A stretch of 64,000 bases of DNA from Chlamydoabsidia padenii (lineage: Eukaryota > Mucoromycota > Mucoromycetes > Mucorales > Cunninghamellaceae): NCBI GenBank assembly GCA_025330725.1, contig JAIWND010000014.1:1-64000 (forward strand), given 5' to 3'. The translations under genes and the position numbers were made by a program. Positions 60,428-64,000 of the stretch are shown one piece after another. Under the pieces are notes generated by a model. The model saw nothing but the letters and a program-made list of their open reading frames with translations, was not told the origin of the DNA and did not search any database. The first letter of the stretch is position 1. Every line of letters begins with the position of its first letter.

Positions 60428-63400
60428 CTACGTCGATGGTAATGAGTTACTGTTTAATGGCGCCGTGATGTCTTCCGACAACGCAATATGTATGGAAGAT
60501 TTATCTTGTAGTGATCGTGGTGAGTTTTCTGGTCCTGCTAGTGATGATGATAATGATGGTGATGTTGATAATGATGATGGTGATGGTGATGCTATTGTTT
60601 CTGTTTCTGTTACTGGTGGTGGGTCAGATGTTCCTGCTGCTGCGGCTGATGATCTGCCTTGTTTCAAGCGTAATGATTGCTGTCGAGGTGGGATAGCAGC
60701 GCGAGCTTTCAATGTTGCACGGCGGAATATGCCATATGATTTGGGTGCTTCAGGAGATGCTGCAGGTGGTGATGATGGTATTGATGATGTCGATGATGAT
60801 GAGTCTAATAAAGTGTGTTGCTGTATTGGCTCAATCGATGGTGTTGATGGAGATGAATATGCCTTGTTGTTACTGGCTGTTTCAAGAGATGATACCATGG
60901 CAGAATCATTGTTAGACAATGTTTTGTTGAATGAATGCATTTTGATTAATGGTGGTGCCGCTATTGGGAACTTTGGTTGCATTGCCGTGGATGTTGTTGG
61001 AGTTGACATTTGACTATTTGTGGTTTTTGATAACGATGACACTGATACTGATGCCGACGCTGACGGTGGTGGAATGGATTGTGATAGAGTTGATGATCTT
61101 GAGCGTGATTTGACAGATGGTGCATTGTTGGTAGGATTAGACCGCATTGCTGGGCCAGATGCCAGATCAGGAGCAGTGGGTGAATCCTTAAAGTCGTTTA
61201 AACATCCATGCGTCAATGGTGTCGAGGGAGAGACAGCATCTTGCGCCTGCTGTGATTGCTCTTGTAATGGTTGCTGTTGTGGTGGTTGTTGCCGAGGAAT
61301 AGGTGCAAATACAAAATCGTGGTGAAGTACAAGATCTTCAAACACAAGATCCGATCGCCATTCACCAGGATGTTCAGCTTGATTATGATCATGGAATATC
61401 GCCGGAGTAAACATATAGGAAAGGTTTTGAAGATTCATCTTGTTAAGTTCAGAGTATTCATTGACCCTATTAGGTGAAAAGATGTAGCGTCAGTGAGCTT
61501 GTTCCCAACAGCCATTCCTTTTCATTTTAACCTACTTTTTCAAATGCCGTACAACAGCTTCCAAGGTATCACGACGTGATTGAGACAATTCTGATATTTT
61601 ATGTTGTAGGAATGTTAAACGTTGTTGCAGATTTTGGACTGTTGAGTAAGTCAATCGATCAGATACAGAGTAAGGGACAAGTGGTATCACCAGTTCACGT
61701 AGATAGATCTTGAGTACAGAGGCAATAGTGAAGACATCATAGTGGGTTTGAGGTTGACAGACTTCTTCGTTTTTTTCGAATTCCATCTTGAGCATGTCCA
61801 CATTAGTTTGACGTCCAGATATCCTGTAGATTCCTTCTTTTTGCAGACCACCCATTTGTTCGACTGCACTGATACATTTGGTAACAATAAGAGGCACCGT
61901 TCGCTGATGCTCCAATGTATATTCATCAAGAGATGATCCAAACAAGACATCTAAAAAGTAGGATGAGTTGATTGTGTTCTTTTCTATTCTTTCCAGTCTT
62001 TGAGTCCATTACCTTTGTATACACCATTGTAGCGATTTTCATAATATATTTGTTCCGGGTTAGTAAAGTGCTTTTTCTCATATTCCGCCTTGAATAATGA
62101 CACATCCATTTGAGGATCGATCGACTCCGCCCGAGTTTTGTTCCCTTGAATCAACTATCAAAACAATACATCGAGTTAGGCTTTGGACATGGTCAATTTA
62201 TAACCCTTATTCTTGCACCTTTTGTTTCCATACTTACAGAGGCTTCCCGTAATAATGCAGCGTGTTCATTATTCAAAATACTTGTTAAAACAGAGCGAGT
62301 AGCTTCGGCTTTGTCCAGGAATACCACCTCCACGTTCTATACCATGTTATATGTAAAAAAAAAAAAAAAAAATAGATATGAGAAGAAGTCATTGTTTCAT
62401 TTCCATTCTTTTCTTCTTCATCCCATTATCATATAATTACCTTTATGGCGTGACTCATTGTTTCGATTTGAGCTTTTCGTAAATGTTCCAAGTAGCGTAC
62501 GCCATGTCTATATTCGAGATCTAGTAAAAAAAAAAAAGTAATAGAGGGGTATTAGTTATTCCAAACAACCATGTATTCCCTCAAAATTATCCTCACCACC
62601 ACATATTTCCTTTACCTGTATCATGTATGTCCTTTTTGATCTTTGCAAACCGAGCATTTTGTTTGGAATGATCATTGGTTCCAGCGGTAGCAGCAGCAAG
62701 TTGAGTTCGCATTTGAGCCATAAATCCCCCCATCTTCTTTTTGCTTCCACCACCACCAGTAGATGTTGTGTGTAGTGAGGATGCTGTGTCAGGTATGGAG
62801 GAGATACTGCTACTATCCGTGTCGTTTTCAAAATCAGTCGATTTTCTTGGTTCATCCACAGTTGTGCTTGGCGACAAGGTATTTTCTAAAGAGTCATAGC
62901 TGAAATTGTTGTTGTTGTTATTGTTGATATTGTGATTATTGGAACTAATGCTACTTCCATCATGACATTGCTGTTGAATAGTCGCTAGTTCTTTACATTT
63001 GCTGATATATAGTTTTTTGACCTACAAATACGAGTTAGTACACAAATCCTGCTTGGTGATTTCCGTTGTATCAGTTACTTACCTTGTTAAAATCACGAGT
63101 TCGGTAGTTTGTATAATCCATATTCTTGTCTGCTACGTGTTGCTTTACAGTTTTTCGTCGTTGCTCTTGTTTGTCCTACAGATTTGTATAAATATGCCAT
63201 TGAGTGGATCAAGAATGGTTAGTCAAGTGTCACCATTGCCTTTTCACCTTGTTAATTATTTTCAATTTACCTTGACCATCGTTAAAACATCAATTTGTGT
63301 CTTCATAGCCAAAATGAAGTCGCGTCGCGAATTGATCACCTTATCCAAGGATAGCTCATATTGGAAGGTGGCTAGTTCGTAAGTTGATTTCTCTTGGCCA

Positions 63401-63828
63401 AAATAGGGACAGGGTTCAGGTTCAGATACAGTAGAGAGGCGGCTGATTCCAGATAATGACTTTACATATAGTTCTTCAGCGTTGACTCTAAAGAATAAAG
63501 GTAAAGATTAGATCAATGCGTCACATTGTTGCATCGTCTTTGGAAGAGCAACAACAATAGACAGCCCGCCACACACTTTTTTTTTTTAGTCCTTTGTCTT
63601 ACCTGGCTTTGAGCAAGCTAATGAATCGATCCAAGTCATTAATACTCCATCGTAAAGCTTTCTTGATATATTCCAAATGAGCATCGATGTTGTTTAGCTG
63701 ACGTTATAATAAAATGTATACAAGTTAGTACTAGAATCAAGTCTGTTGCATATTGGTCGTCGGCTTTGTTTTTTTATTTTTTCTTTTACTTCATCTTCTT
63801 GAGGGGTTGCTTTAGAAGAGCGTTGCAT
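60428..63828 (-). CDS. F-BAR / RhoGAP protein (Rgd1-like)
   Basis: Rho GTPase-activating protein that senses or bends membrane; fungal relatives act on Rho3/Rho4 at the cortex and in cytokinesis. About ten exons give roughly 880 aa, start at 63828 (MQRSSKATPQEDE). Residues about 15-330 are an F-BAR domain (ALRWSINDLDRFISLLKARV, EELYVKSLSGISRL, RRDFILAMKTQID, YEKKHFTNP) interrupted by a long Asn/Ser insert. The RhoGAP domain (about 400-530) begins LFGSSLDEYT, has the arginine finger in KEGIYRISGRQT, and continues LKIYLRELVIPLVPY and NLSYMFTPAIFH. The last exon (61466-60428) also encodes a 310-residue Pro/Ser/Gln-rich tail. The length beyond the RhoGAP domain exceeds that of yeast Rgd1. Confidence 0.88.
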
Positions 63829-64000
63829 GCCACTATTAACAATGAGAGATCAACTATAAAAATATTAGGTGTTTGTATAATTATACGTGTAGATATATAT
63901 ATGTAATAAAAAGATGGGGTAGTGAGTAAACGAATGAATGGGAAAAGAAGGAAGAGAAAGAAATAGTGCAAATTCCAGACACAAAAAAGAAATGTCGGAA
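63829..64000. other. 5' flank of the F-BAR/RhoGAP gene
   Basis: AT-rich upstream sequence with TATATATATG near 63894. No gene. Confidence 0.4.

Noticed and set aside
60465..61013. 182-codon plus-strand open frame
   Set aside because: Antisense shadow of the Ser/Pro-rich RhoGAP tail; its Asp/Gly-rich translation mirrors the repeats on the other strand.

Overview
The window is nuclear DNA from a filamentous fungus and looks like Mucoromycota (Mucorales-type). The evidence is short introns (about 45-150 nt) that nearly all use GTAAG-like donors, AT-rich spacers with very long A/T homopolymers, compact genes packed on both strands, fungal versions of conserved proteins (class II aldolase, BUR1/CDK9-type kinase, monofunctional GARFT, NMA111), and remnants of a cut-and-paste transposon whose two divergent ORFs resemble elements I associate from memory with mucoralean genomes. 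The genus cannot be resolved by eye.

Layout, left to right. 1-26.6 kb is a gene-dense housekeeping stretch: lipoyl synthase (-), a dispersed-repeat island (2.1-3.35 kb), ribosomal protein L17/uL22, a SNX3/Grd19 sorting nexin, clathrin light chain, a Methyltransf_16-type methyltransferase, a two-finger C2H2 protein, the nuclear HtrA-like protease NMA111, a small type I membrane protein (-), importin-7/SXM1 (-), class II fructose-bisphosphate aldolase, a C2-domain/class 3 (DAG-type) lipase, a possible 42-aa Cys-rich microprotein (-) and GAR transformylase. 26.6-44 kb holds SRP72 (-), a xylose-reductase-type aldo-keto reductase, a seven-helix receptor (-) divergent from a pyruvate decarboxylase, CLPTM1 (-), a second copy of the dispersed repeat, an orphan gene (-) divergent from a BUR1/CDK9 kinase, and an acidic/poly-Q orphan. 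44-47 kb holds tRNA-Thr(AGT) and kynureninase (-). 47-58 kb is accessory DNA: a perfect hairpin, a five-unit tandem array with a period near 240 bp flanked by a direct duplication, a decayed transposon with divergent transposase and accessory ORFs separated by a heptamer array, a tRNA-Thr(TGT), and an LTR-like fragment. 58-64 kb returns to normal genes: a PH-domain protein (-) and an F-BAR/RhoGAP protein (-).

The genes do not form an operon or cluster. Several share themes: endocytic or cortical trafficking (SNX3, clathrin light chain, F-BAR/RhoGAP, PH protein), secretory targeting (SRP72, CLPTM1, the type I protein), and central carbon metabolism (aldolase, pyruvate decarboxylase, aldo-keto reductase).

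The most notable signals outside known genes are these. (1) An 11-mer, CGGGRTTTGAA, occurs exactly ten times, mostly 75-250 bp from start codons, and related forms sit inside both repeat families. (2) Two introns must be spliced as GC-AG, both with the donor GCAAGT, to keep the receptor and the BUR1 kinase in frame. (3) The 2.1-kb/38.2-kb dispersed repeat and the 48-49 kb tandem array appear to be divergent members of one repeat family. (4) The transposase and its accessory ORF are both frameshifted at A-runs. All exon coordinates were worked out by hand from splice consensus and frame continuity.
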